Below, piece after piece: positions 1 to 7,961 of a DNA stretch of 11,475 nucleotides. The notes under the pieces are model-generated. The model was not told where the DNA came from, made no database searches, and saw only the letters and a list, made by a program, of their open reading frames with translations. The first letter of the stretch is position 1. Each line of letters opens with the position of its first letter. Source of the DNA: Gammaproteobacteria bacterium. Its GTDB lineage: Bacteria > Pseudomonadota > Gammaproteobacteria > Granulosicoccales > Granulosicoccaceae. The DNA lies in assembly GCA_003511825.1 (NCBI GenBank), contig DOIU01000055.1, positions 1 to 11,475 on the forward strand. Reading direction: 5' to 3'. Both the position numbers and the translations under genes were made by a program.

Positions 1-1
1 G

Positions 2-1237
2 TTTATAAAACGCCGACTCTGGGTTGCATTGCATCGATACATGGGGCTATCGATGGCCGTGTTTCTCGTGATAGCGGGATTAACGGGCTCACTCCTGGTC
101 TTTTACGATGACTTGGATGCGGCGCTCAATCCACATCTCTATCGCGCACACCCTCCCTCTGAAAACACGCCACTGCTGGACCCTCTGGTCATCCGGGAGC
201 GCCTACTCGCAACCTACCCAACCATCGATATCAACTGGATAACCCTCAAGCCCAGCACTGAACACGCCTTACGCATCCGAGTATCACCTCGACAGACATC
301 CGGCAAAACGGTCTCTCCACCCTTGGTATTTAATGAGATCTTTGTTAACCCCTACACAGGCGAGGTACAAGGAACACGCACCTGGGGGCGCATTACCGAC
401 GGTCTCGAAAACCTACTGCCTTTTCTTTACAAGCTGCACTACCAACTCGCGCTCGGCCAGTTCGGTACGCTATTAATGGGCATCATCGCACTGCTGTGGA
501 CTATTGACTGCTTCGCGGGCATTTACCTAACGTTTCCTGGCAAGAGCCGGCCCAGCCCGTGCCGGCAGACACCGAAGACTTCGGTGCCAATCACATGGCT
601 CAAGCGCTGGAGAAAAGCGTGGCGTATTCGCTGGAAGAGTCGGGGCTATGCATTCAACTTCGACCTGCATGTCGCCTCGGGGTTGTGGCTTTGGTTACTG
701 TTGTTTGTCTTGGCGTGGAGCAGTGTCGCGTTTAACCTCGGCATCGTGTACTACCCCGTGATGAACATGGCTTTTGATTTCCAGGACCCACGCCAGTTCG
801 TCACAGACTCTCAGCTCGAAACACGCCATCAAGCGCGGTTATCCTATGCAGAAATACGCGACATCGCACTGACCCATCTGCACAGCCACCCGGCCGCCCC
901 AGTCACACATATTGAGCCCACCGGGATGAGCTATATCAAAAGATACCGTGCCTACCAGTATCGCTTTAGGAGTGATCGCGACGTGCACGAACACTGGGGC
1001 AGAACGCGACTGTACATCGATGCCTACTCCGGGGCCATTCTTGGCATGAACATCCCGACCGGCGAAACCTCCGGCGACACCGTATCCACCTGGATCAAGA
1101 CACTGCATATGGCCGGAGTTTGGGGTTTACCGTATAAGATACTCCTGTCTATCACCGGCGGCATGGTCGCGTTGCTGAGTATCACAGGTGTGATCATGTG
1201 GTGGCGCAAGCGTAGCAGGCGCGTACAGCATTGCTAG
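2..1237 (+). CDS. PepSY-TM family inner-membrane protein, 5' end cut off by the window
   Basis: This is a PepSY-associated transmembrane protein, the family often called iron-regulated or siderophore-utilisation membrane proteins. The frame is open to the left edge, and the first visible residues (FIKRRLWVALHRYMGL) are the usual start of the family's first helix region, so only a few N-terminal codons are missing. A TTG at 29 lies inside this conserved segment and is not the start. In the visible 411 residues there are four membrane segments, at about 14-35, 155-178, 222-245 and 384-405. A periplasmic loop contains the PepSY-like stretch FVNPYTGEVQGTRTWGR, and the family's late LH..GVWGLP motif precedes the last helix. 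Members often lie beside TonB-dependent receptors and are linked to ferric-siderophore reduction or uptake. No such neighbour is visible here, so the substrate is unknown. The family call is firm and the physiological role is not. Confidence 0.88.
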   Translation, partial: FIKRRLWVALHRYMGLSMAVFLVIAGLTGSLLVFYDDLDAALNPHLYRAHPPSENTPLLDPLVIRERLLATYPTIDINWITLKPSTEHALRIRVSPRQTSGKTVSPPLVFNEIFVNPYTGEVQGTRTWGRITDGLENLLPFLYKLHYQLALGQFGTLLMGIIALLWTIDCFAGIYLTFPGKSRPSPCRQTPKTSVPITWLKRWRKAWRIRWKSRGYAFNFDLHVASGLWLWLLLFVLAWSSVAFNLGIVYYPVMNMAFDFQDPRQFVTDSQLETRHQARLSYAEIRDIALTHLHSHPAAPVTHIEPTGMSYIKRYRAYQYRFRSDRDVHEHWGRTRLYIDAYSGAILGMNIPTGETSGDTVSTWIKTLHMAGVWGLPYKILLSITGGMVALLSITGVIMWWRKRSRRVQHC

Positions 1238-1264
1238 GGGCTCGCGCTGCCACATCAATCCGCA

Positions 1265-1741
1265 TCACTCAAAGGTCAACACCGACGCCCAATCAAACAT
1301 CGCAGAGTCCTCATACCACTGCGGCCAGTCAGCGCACCACGCGGGCACCTGTGCATCGCGAACACGATCCACGCAGGGCTGATAGGGCTTAAGATCCAAC
1401 ACAGGCGAACCATGCGCCGCATCAATCCAAGGGACTGTCACCCTGCCTGACCCCCCATCAATGTGCTCAATCGCAACGACAGACACCAGTAACGGATTGG
1501 GGCGTGCCTCGGCGCGCGTGGCAAACACACCCACCTGCTCAGGACCGTTTCGATAAGGCTTCTCGATCAATGTCTCGGTATCCCCCCGGCTGACCTGGTC
1601 GGCCCACCACAGCACAAGCAGGTGACTGAAACCATCCAGCGCAACCAGACCCTGGCGGTAATTTGCTTCAATCTCAACACGGAACGCGCCTGCATTGGCA
1701 TGAACACGACCAATCGTGTGTAACATCATTTGGGGTGACAT
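1265..1741 (-). CDS. TsaA/TrmO-domain SAM-dependent methyltransferase
   Basis: The protein is a single TsaA-like beta-barrel domain (UPF0066/TrmO family). Characterised members use S-adenosylmethionine to N6-methylate threonylcarbamoyl-adenosine at tRNA position 37. The family signatures are VFATRAEARPNPL, where the usual form is R.P.RPNP, and HGSPVLDLKPYQPCVD, where the usual form is DGTPVLDIKPY.P.D. The chosen start is the ATG at 1741, giving 158 residues, because a clear Shine-Dalgarno GGAGAG lies just upstream. An earlier in-frame TTG at 1753 has no comparable site. E. coli TrmO is longer and has an extra C-terminal domain that is absent here, so this is a short, domain-only member and may not modify the same tRNA. 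The gene lies 126 bp downstream of an AraC-type regulator on the same strand and could be co-transcribed with it. Confidence 0.85.
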   Translation of the reverse strand: MSPQMMLHTIGRVHANAGAFRVEIEANYRQGLVALDGFSHLLVLWWADQVSRGDTETLIEKPYRNGPEQVGVFATRAEARPNPLLVSVVAIEHIDGGSGRVTVPWIDAAHGSPVLDLKPYQPCVDRVRDAQVPAWCADWPQWYEDSAMFDWASVLTFE

Positions 1742-1808
1742 AAGGCTCTCCAATAGTTGGTGAATAACAGAGCCACATTACAACAGTGGATAACCCCTCT
1801 GATCTGCT

Positions 1809-1846
1809 CCGAATTTGCGCGACGCTTGTCCATTTTTGCGATTCGG
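1809..1846. repeat. Inverted repeat between the regulator and methyltransferase genes
   Basis: The arms CCGAAT (1809-1814) and ATTCGG (1841-1846) are perfectly complementary, and GCGC near the first arm can extend pairing with GCG before the second. It lies just downstream of the AraC-type gene and upstream of the methyltransferase gene. The transcript would form a hairpin with a long loop. There is no T-run on either side, so I do not call it a terminator. It may be an attenuating structure or chance. Confidence 0.3.
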
Positions 1847-1866
1847 ACTGCAAGCGCGAAACGCAG

Positions 1867-2772
1867 CTACATCGGCTTAACCGGAATCACGATATCCACC
1901 TCAAAGTAACGCACGCCCTGCTCAATATGTTGCCCATAGCATCGCTCAAACGCCTCGCCATGACCCCAGGTGTAACCGCTCTGTGGTAGCCAGATGGCAG
2001 TGACCCACTCCCAGGCGTGGGCAAAGCCCGCGCTGTCTAGGCACAGTCGGCACACCGCATAACGACCACCGGCGATACGCGTGACGCCAACCTCACCCGA
2101 TGCCTGCACATCACCGGTGACGGGTATGCATGCCATGACACGCAGCTTGGCGCCCGGCGTGATACCTGGATAATCGTGGTAAACGTTAAAGGTGGTGGTG
2201 CGCTCATCGGCAAGTCCCCGTGGCACCGCCCAACGAAATAGCTTTTCATACAAGCCTGCGAACACAGCGCTCTCGCCGACATAAGGCCCCACATGCCGCA
2301 CGTACGCCACCTGTATTTTGGCAATGTCTTCAATGCGCACGCGCCTGATGCCGTCGGCAATGCGGTATTCCCAGATTGGCTTTCCACCTTGCGTGCGCAC
2401 GGTTGGGCAGCCGCCTTCGGTGGAGGATACCGCCTGAGATCCTGATTGGTCCCGCCACGCACTGGCATTCATGCCAAAATGCTGTTTAAAGCGTTTAGCA
2501 AACGCAGAGGCACTGGTAAATCCACACAGGGACGCGATCTCAGAAACAGACTTCCCCGTGTGCGAGCGGAGCAAGCCCGCCGCCTTTTCCATTCGCAAGC
2601 GCGTGATGAAATGGTAGGGCGGCTCACCCATCACGGCTTTGAACACGCGATTAAAATGAAACGGCGACAAGCAAGCCCGGTCAGCCAGATCGGGTAGCGC
2701 CAGGTCGTCGTCCAAGTGCGCTTGCAGGTAATCGACGACCTGATTGATTTTTTTGATCTGAGTGAAGTTCAT
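1867..2772 (-). CDS. AraC-family regulator with C-terminal GyrI-like ligand-binding domain
   Basis: This is a cytoplasmic transcription regulator of 301 residues with two domains. Residues 1-108 form an AraC/XylS double helix-turn-helix: LALPDLADRACLSPFHFNRVFKAVMG is the first helix-turn-helix, and VSEIASLCGFTSASAFAKRFKQHFG is the second and carries the family signature. Residues from about 137 to the end match the GyrI-like/SbmC fold (YVRHVGPY, then YHDYPGITPGAKLRV, GGRYAV, WLPQSGY and VDIVIPVKP). In relatives such as Rob and BmrR-like regulators this fold binds hydrophobic or cationic small molecules. The ligand here is unknown. The ATG at 2772 is used because it precedes the conserved N-terminal helix. 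The gene diverges from the 2866 operon across a 93-bp gap, so it may control itself, that operon, or the methyltransferase downstream. The architecture call is secure and the targets are inferred. Confidence 0.93.
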   Translation of the reverse strand: MNFTQIKKINQVVDYLQAHLDDDLALPDLADRACLSPFHFNRVFKAVMGEPPYHFITRLRMEKAAGLLRSHTGKSVSEIASLCGFTSASAFAKRFKQHFGMNASAWRDQSGSQAVSSTEGGCPTVRTQGGKPIWEYRIADGIRRVRIEDIAKIQVAYVRHVGPYVGESAVFAGLYEKLFRWAVPRGLADERTTTFNVYHDYPGITPGAKLRVMACIPVTGDVQASGEVGVTRIAGGRYAVCRLCLDSAGFAHAWEWVTAIWLPQSGYTWGHGEAFERCYGQHIEQGVRYFEVDIVIPVKPM

Positions 2773-2824
2773 CCTGTCAGTGTAAACTCATCGCGAGGCC
2801 GATGCGCGGCTTCGTCGATGAACT

Positions 2825-2833
2825 TGCTATACT
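2825..2833 (+). promoter_or_regulatory. Extended -10 promoter candidate for the 2866 operon
   Basis: TGcTATACT is a near-perfect extended -10 element for the housekeeping sigma factor. Its hexamer TATACT (2828-2833) differs from consensus at one base. No good -35 lies 16-18 bp upstream, which is tolerated in extended -10 promoters. It would give a leader of about 26 nt before the ATG at 2866. The call rests on motif and position only. Confidence 0.45.
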
Positions 2834-2865
2834 GGCCATTAACGACAACAACGCATCGCCTATCC

Positions 2866-3594
2866 ATGACCGACAACACCGAACTCACGCCGCCACCGCC
2901 CGCGCCACAACAACGCAAACCACTGGGCTGCCTGTCCATTCTAGGGCTGATGCTGTTAACGATGGTGATCTCCGTCGGCGCCGCGTTCTGGCTGATTAAA
3001 ACGCAACTGTTCCCCAAAGACTTCGAGCCTGTCAGCTTGTCAGCTACTGAAGAAACAACCCTGCAGGCGAAGCTGGATGCCGTCGGCCTGGGCGAGATCG
3101 TCTCCGCTCATCCGCAAGAACGCGATCAACATGGGCTCACGGCCGAGCAGCAGCGCGAATCGGCCACGCTTGAACCCACGCCCTACACCGAATCGCCCGA
3201 GAAGCGTAACATCGCACTCACCGAGAAAGAGCTGAATGCACTGCTGGCCAATAACACCAACCTCGCACAGCGTTTAGTCATCGATCTGGCCGAGGATATG
3301 GCCAGCGCTAAACTGTTGGTTCACCTTGATCCGGATTTCCCGTTTTTTGGTGGGCAAACGTTAAAGGTCACAGCGGGGACGGAAATCGCGTTTCGGAATC
3401 AGCGCCCGGTTGTGGTATTAAAGGGTGTTAGCGTATGGGGCGTACCGATCCCGAATGCCTGGTTGGGCGGCCTGAAGCACGTCGATCTGGTGAACGAATT
3501 CGGCACCGAAGCCGGCTTCTGGAAAGCCTTCGCAGACGGCATTGAGCACGTGCGCATCAGCGACGGCGCCGTGCAGATTCAGCTGCGCGAATAG
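2866..3594 (+). CDS. Conserved membrane-anchored protein of unknown function
   Basis: I cannot give this 242-residue protein a function. It has a proline-rich cytoplasmic N-terminus, then one membrane segment at about residues 21-44. A soluble, presumably periplasmic domain follows, with an acidic, glutamine-rich linker and a well-structured C-terminal half. That half (LTEKELNALLANNTNLAQRLVIDL, LDPDFPFFGGQTLKV, VSVWGVPIPNAWLGGLKHVDLV, FWKAFADGIEHVRI) reads as a conserved domain and resembles uncharacterised single-pass proteins of marine gammaproteobacteria. Upstream in-frame codons exist, but the ATG at 2866 gives the proper N-terminus and follows the predicted promoter. Only 33 bp separate its stop from the MoxR reading frame, so it is probably the first gene of an operon with the MoxR ATPase and the VWA protein, and may be the membrane partner of that pair. 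Confidence 0.8.
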   Translation: MTDNTELTPPPPAPQQRKPLGCLSILGLMLLTMVISVGAAFWLIKTQLFPKDFEPVSLSATEETTLQAKLDAVGLGEIVSAHPQERDQHGLTAEQQRESATLEPTPYTESPEKRNIALTEKELNALLANNTNLAQRLVIDLAEDMASAKLLVHLDPDFPFFGGQTLKVTAGTEIAFRNQRPVVVLKGVSVWGVPIPNAWLGGLKHVDLVNEFGTEAGFWKAFADGIEHVRISDGAVQIQLRE

Positions 3595-3627
3595 CGTCAG
3601 ACATTCACGATCCACACAGGGTTGACC

Positions 3628-4488
<861 letters not shown>

Positions 4489-4492
4489 CCCC

Positions 4493-5671
4493 ATGCTGAT
4501 CGGGTTCTTTCAAGAAGTCAGAAATGCAGGCGTGCCAACGACCCTGCGCGAGTTACTGGATTTGCACAAAGCACTCGATCAGCACATGGCGTTCGCCGAC
4601 ATGGATGCCTTCTATTACCTGAGCCGCGTGTGCCTGGTCAAAGACGAGCGCTATTTTGACAAGTTCGACCTCGCTTTCTCCGCCTACTTTAAGGGCCTGG
4701 AAAACCTGGATGACGTGCTGCAAACCCTGATCCCCGATGAGTGGCTGCGCCGAGAATTTGAGAAGTCACTGACCGACGAAGAAAAGCAACAGATAGAGTC
4801 CCTGGGCGGACTCGACAAACTGATTGAGACCTTTCGTGAGCGCTTGCAAGAACAAGACGAACGCCACCAGGGCGGTAGCAAGTGGATCGGTACCGGCGGC
4901 ACCTCGCCGTTTGGCGCTTATGGCTACAATCCCGAGGGGTTCCGCATCGGCCAGGACGGCAATCGCAACCACCGGGCGGTCAAGGTCTGGGATCGTCGCG
5001 AGTTTCGTAACCTCGATGACAGCGTTGAGCTTGGTACACGCAACATCAAGGTGGCGCTGAAGCGCCTGCGGCAGTTTGCTCGCGAGGGTGCACGCGACGA
5101 ACTTGACCTCGACAACACCATCGCTTCCACCGCCAAGAACGCCGGCTACCTGGACCTAAAGATGGTCCCTGAGCGGCACAATGCGGTAAAAGTGCTCTTA
5201 CTGATGGACATAGGCGGGTCCATGGACGTTCACGTCAAGACCTGCGAAGAGTTGTTCTCCGCATCGCGCACGGAGTTCAAGCACTTGGAGTATTTTTACT
5301 TTCACAACTTTATCTACGAGCAGCTGTGGCAAGACAATAGCCGTCGACACGCGGATCTGACTGCAACCTGGGACGTGTTGCACAAGTACGGCGGCGACTA
5401 TAAAGTCATCTTTGTCGGTGACGCAAGCATGTCACCCTATGAAATCCTCTATCCCGGCGGCAGTGTCGAGCACTGGAACGACGAGCCCGGCAGTCTGTGG
5501 ATGCAGCGATTTCGCGCCACTTATGAGAAAGTCATCTGGCTAAACCCCACCCCACCAGATCGTTGGAACTACACGCAATCCATCTCGATGGTTCAGGAAC
5601 TGCTCGAAGACCGGATGTTTCCGCTGACGCTGGAAGGCTTGGAAGCCGGCATGAAATACCTCACCAGCTAG
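4493..5671 (+). CDS. CoxE-like VWA-domain protein, partner of the MoxR ATPase
   Basis: This is a cytoplasmic 392-residue protein of the CoxE-like VWA family, which works with MoxR AAA+ ATPases as a chaperone-like pair that matures or inserts cofactors in other complexes. The N-terminal helical part (1-130) is typical of the family. It is followed by a Gly-rich segment (GTGGTSPFGAYGYNPEG) and then by the VWA domain. The metal-site loop is DIGGSMD at 239-245, the form common in this subfamily rather than the classical DxSxS, and a second acidic position is VGDASM near 310. The ATG at 4493 is 4 bp after the ATPase stop and lacks a strong ribosome site, so translation is probably coupled to the upstream gene. 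If the ATPase frame really ends early at 3744, polarity could reduce expression of this gene. It is itself intact. Confidence 0.88.
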   Translation: MLIGFFQEVRNAGVPTTLRELLDLHKALDQHMAFADMDAFYYLSRVCLVKDERYFDKFDLAFSAYFKGLENLDDVLQTLIPDEWLRREFEKSLTDEEKQQIESLGGLDKLIETFRERLQEQDERHQGGSKWIGTGGTSPFGAYGYNPEGFRIGQDGNRNHRAVKVWDRREFRNLDDSVELGTRNIKVALKRLRQFAREGARDELDLDNTIASTAKNAGYLDLKMVPERHNAVKVLLLMDIGGSMDVHVKTCEELFSASRTEFKHLEYFYFHNFIYEQLWQDNSRRHADLTATWDVLHKYGGDYKVIFVGDASMSPYEILYPGGSVEHWNDEPGSLWMQRFRATYEKVIWLNPTPPDRWNYTQSISMVQELLEDRMFPLTLEGLEAGMKYLTS

Positions 5672-5675
5672 CCGA

Positions 5676-5879
5676 TCAAAGCCCGCACATACCGCCGCCG
5701 CAGCCACCACCGGTCATGCAGGGTGGGGCATCCGGATTTTTCAGCGTTGTACTGCTCACCACCGCACCCGAGGTCCCAAAAAACTTACGCACAGGCGTGT
5801 CTGCAGGGAATGCGCTGGTATCAAAATAGCCGTGTTCACACAGTTGCGCCCAGGTGTGCAGCGTGATGGCTATGGTCAA
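5676..5879 (-). CDS. Candidate small protein with Gly/Cys-rich C-terminus
   Basis: I do not recognise this frame. It encodes up to 67 residues, and its codons look like those of its neighbours (CTG, ACC, GGC, GAA, CGT), which supports real coding. It begins with a helical stretch (LHTWAQLCEHGYF) and ends in CMTGGGCGGGMCGL, with three cysteines in a glycine-rich tail that could bind a metal or be modified. The start is uncertain. The first usable codon is TTG at 5879, with AGGTGG directly in front, which is too close to be an ideal ribosome site, and no ATG gives a sensible start. It is convergent with the VWA gene, ending 4 bp from it. It could be a real small gene or the remnant of a longer one. 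Confidence 0.4.
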   Translation of the reverse strand: MTIAITLHTWAQLCEHGYFDTSAFPADTPVRKFFGTSGAVVSSTTLKNPDAPPCMTGGGCGGGMCGL

Positions 5880-5931
5880 CCACCTGTTACCGCGCTTTCC
5901 GCGGCGTCATTCACTTTGCACTCACGTTGGT

Positions 5932-5937
5932 TACAAT
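5932..5937 (+). promoter_or_regulatory. Weak -10 candidate upstream of the 5968 gene
   Basis: TACAAT matches the -10 consensus at five of six bases and lies 30 bp before the ATG at 5968. The nearest TTGCAC (5916-5921) is only 10 bp away, too close to act as its -35 element. The evidence is limited to the hexamer and its position. Confidence 0.3.
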
Positions 5938-5967
5938 AGACCCAACCGTTACTGACTCAGCCAATCC

Positions 5968-6525
5968 ATGTTCAGATTTCTACCCAGTATCCTCGCGCTG
6001 CAACTCGTGCTGGCCGCCACCGTGTTTGGCGCGCTGCAAACGGATAACCCGATGGCACTCTTGGCCATTGGCATCTATGTCGTCGTCTCCAGCATCTTGT
6101 TTGCCTTTTGGACAAAGTCGCTGGCTGATTTGCAGAGCAAGGACGATCTGGCGCGTCACAAAGACAAGTTTGCCAAAGAGCGCGAAGCCTTGCTGATGAA
6201 GGCGGAGAAAGAAAAGCTCAAGGTGGTCCGCGACTCACAAAAGAAGATCAGTCGTGATACCAGCCGTGTTAACGCAAAAGCGAACTTCAAGGTTGGTGCC
6301 GCAGTTGCAGGTGCGGTCGGGGTTGGCGCCTTTTTGGTGATAGGGCAAATGGTCACCCTCGGCTTACTCACGCTGGGCACGGCCGGCGGCGGTCTGGCGG
6401 GGTATTTATTGCGCGCACGCCAGGAGAAGAAAATGCTGCCCAATCCCGGGGTCAGCGACGCCTCAGAAAAACTGCCAAAACCCAAAACCATCAATGCGCT
6501 CGGGTTTGACCGCAAAAAAACCTAA
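5968..6525 (+). CDS. Unknown membrane protein: two helix pairs flanking a coiled coil
   Basis: I do not recognise this 185-residue protein. It has two N-terminal membrane helices (about 5-22 and 29-49). A strongly charged, Lys/Glu-rich segment (about 50-103) follows and should form a coiled coil. Then come two Gly/Ala-rich hydrophobic helices (about 108-127 and 129-148) and a basic, proline-containing tail. The Gly-rich second pair (GAAVAGAVGVGAF and LGTAGGGLAGYLL) resembles tightly packed or pore-like helices. The ATG at 5968 starts directly before the first helix. It is convergent with the membrane-protein gene that ends at 6535, with 9 bp between the stops. It ends in tandem stop codons (TAATAA). 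The topology is visible in the sequence, and the function is unknown. Confidence 0.75.
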   Translation: MFRFLPSILALQLVLAATVFGALQTDNPMALLAIGIYVVVSSILFAFWTKSLADLQSKDDLARHKDKFAKEREALLMKAEKEKLKVVRDSQKKISRDTSRVNAKANFKVGAAVAGAVGVGAFLVIGQMVTLGLLTLGTAGGGLAGYLLRARQEKKMLPNPGVSDASEKLPKPKTINALGFDRKKT

Positions 6526-6534
6526 TAAACTGCC

Positions 6535-7389
6535 TTATCCTGCTACCATCCAGCGCACGAGTCGTATGAACCCCCACAAAAACAGCAACGGAAACACCAC
6601 CGTTTGCAACACGTACACCACAATGAGCTGGATGGTGTTTTCGCTGACCTGCTCCGCAGCTGCCTGGTAGCGGTCCAAACGCTTCTCGAAATCCAGCTGC
6701 GCCATCGCAGACGCGTACAGCTGCTTGGATTTTTCAATCACACCATCGCCATCCGTGGTTGTGGTTGGTGCCGCGCCTTGATTGAGTTCGCCGATATCCT
6801 CGCGCACCTGTTCAAGCTCCGCCGCCGACGTCGTGTGCTGTTCGTGTAAGAAAGCCTGGTAGGTCCATTGGTTCAGTATCGCAATCACCGGCACCGCGAA
6901 ACGCAATAGCAGCAAAACCACCAACAGCTTGGTCACAAACCGTCGCTGCGCACCCCACGATGACTGGGGCTGCCACAAGCTCAGCAGGTACACGGCCGCC
7001 GTGCCCACAAAAAGCCAGGCAATACCGCCCCACGCACTGACTGATGCCAGCACTTTCTGCGCGCCCAAGGCGCTACTGGACATCAGCATCACCCAAGAGA
7101 AGCGCTCAACCAGATCATTGATCGGGTCCAGAATCTCGCCGGGTGACAACACAATTCCCACCCCCGCCGGTTGCACCGCAATCTCGGTCCCCTGGGCGAC
7201 GGAAATCACGCCATTCAAGCCGCGAGCGATGGCAAAGCTCGTCAACGCCTGTCTAAAGGCGCTGTCCAGATAACCTTCACTGATGTCATCCAGTGGTCGC
7301 AATACTGCAAGTAAGACGGCGACCACCATCAAGATCGAGAGTAGCGCCCGACGCCAGAGTCCCGCGCGGTCAGTCGGCCCGGTAGTCAC
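6535..7389 (-). CDS. Unknown multi-pass membrane protein encoded downstream of moaC
   Basis: This is a hypothetical inner-membrane protein of about 284 residues. I chose the GTG at 7389, preceded by a GGGA ribosome-like site. The longer frame begins with a TTG at 7431 deep inside moaC and adds an unlikely Cys/Arg-rich leader. Numbered from the GTG, hydrophobic helices lie at about 15-31, 121-138, 154-172 and 252-276. A conserved-looking extramembrane part (GTEIAVQPAGVGIVLSPGEILDPINDLVERFSW) follows the first helix. A polar, Glu/Gln-rich helical loop (about 185-250) with a TTTT hinge precedes the last helix. The start overlaps the moaC stop by 20 bp, so the two are very probably translated together. 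Nothing in the sequence ties the protein to molybdenum, so the link may be transcriptional only. Confidence 0.72.
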   Translation of the reverse strand: MTTGPTDRAGLWRRALLSILMVVAVLLAVLRPLDDISEGYLDSAFRQALTSFAIARGLNGVISVAQGTEIAVQPAGVGIVLSPGEILDPINDLVERFSWVMLMSSSALGAQKVLASVSAWGGIAWLFVGTAAVYLLSLWQPQSSWGAQRRFVTKLLVVLLLLRFAVPVIAILNQWTYQAFLHEQHTTSAAELEQVREDIGELNQGAAPTTTTDGDGVIEKSKQLYASAMAQLDFEKRLDRYQAAAEQVSENTIQLIVVYVLQTVVFPLLFLWGFIRLVRWMVAG

Positions 7390-7846
7390 CGGATTTCCCG
7401 CCCGATTTCTCTCGCAGGCGCACGCGTTCAATGTGCATCCCTCGATCCACCGCTTTGCACATGTCGTAAATGGTCAGCAACGCGACTTGCAGTGCCGCGA
7501 GCGCTTCCATCTCAACGCCAGTTTGGCCCAGCGTTTCCGTGCGCGCGTGGCAAACAATTTTGCCGGCTGCAGTATCCGCCTCAAAACTCACCTCGGCGTG
7601 GGTCAAGCTGATCGGGTGACACAGTGGCACCAGCTCACTGGTCTTTTTGCTCGCCATAATGCCCGCCACCCGCGCGATGCCGAGCACATCGCCTTTTTTG
7701 TGGTCTCCCTGGAGAATCATGCGCAGGGTGTTCTCCTGCATGTGGATTTCACCGGCGGCGACCGCGACACGCTTGGTCACCGCTTTGTCCCCCACATCCA
7801 CCATATGCGCTTCGCCGCTGGCGTTAAAATGCGTTAATTCACTCAT
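7370..7846 (-). CDS. moaC: Cyclic pyranopterin monophosphate synthase MoaC
   Basis: MoaC acts with MoaA in the first step of molybdenum-cofactor synthesis. It converts the 3',8-cyclo-GTP made by MoaA into cyclic pyranopterin monophosphate in the cytoplasm. At 158 residues the protein is close to the E. coli length and keeps its numbering. Lys51 is in GDHKKGDV, the CH pair (His77) is in LVPLCHPI, Glu112 and Glu114 are in TGVEME, and Asp128 and Lys131 are in YDMCKAVD. The C-terminal LREKSGGKSG motif is also present. The ATG at 7846 starts the family's usual MSELTHFN sequence. It is transcribed away from moaD-moaE, so the common moaCDE order is split into divergent units here. No moaA or moaB is in the window. 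Confidence 0.97.
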   Translation of the reverse strand: MSELTHFNASGEAHMVDVGDKAVTKRVAVAAGEIHMQENTLRMILQGDHKKGDVLGIARVAGIMASKKTSELVPLCHPISLTHAEVSFEADTAAGKIVCHARTETLGQTGVEMEALAALQVALLTIYDMCKAVDRGMHIERVRLREKSGGKSGDYRAD

Positions 7847-7873
7847 GCTGCACCGCTTCTACTGCTTGCTGAT

Positions 7874-7906
7874 AAGACTCCGCATGCAATCATGCTTCTG
7901 AGTCTT
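7874..7906. promoter_or_regulatory. Two-part inverted repeat between moaC and moaD
   Basis: AAGACTC (7874-7880) and GAGTCTT (7900-7906) are perfectly complementary. Inside them GCATG (7882-7886) and CATGC (7891-7895) form a second perfect stem with a CAAT loop. The 33-bp element lies over the predicted moaC start site (about 7902) and just in front of the moaD -10 hexamer. That is where an operator would block both directions. It would also be the first structure in a moaC leader RNA. No T-run follows, so it is not a terminator. Confidence 0.6.
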
Positions 7907-7908
7907 GG

Positions 7909-7936
7909 TTTATACTGCTACTCTAGCCCATACCAA
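7909..7936 (-). promoter_or_regulatory. Promoter candidate for moaC
   Basis: On the minus strand, TTGGTA (7931-7936) and TATAAA (7909-7914) are separated by 16 bp, matching the consensus at four and five of six positions. Transcription would start near 7902, inside the inverted repeat, leaving a leader of about 56 nt before the moaC ATG. A plus-strand TATACT (7911-7916) that could serve moaD overlaps this -10 hexamer, so the two divergent promoters may compete. Confidence 0.5.
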
Positions 7937-7961
7937 GCGCTATGTAACGGGTTGAACCGCT

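Noticed and set aside
1786..1989. 67-residue plus-strand frame overlapping the AraC-type gene end
   Set aside because: It overlaps the conserved C-terminus of the regulator, has no ribosome site, and no recognisable features.
5239..5245. Aberrant metal site (DIGGS instead of DxSxS) in the VWA protein
   Set aside because: The D-x-GGSMD form is, to my knowledge, common in this CoxE-like subfamily, so it is not a sign of decay. The coordinates given are residue-loop context only, and the loop lies at about 5207-5227 in the DNA.
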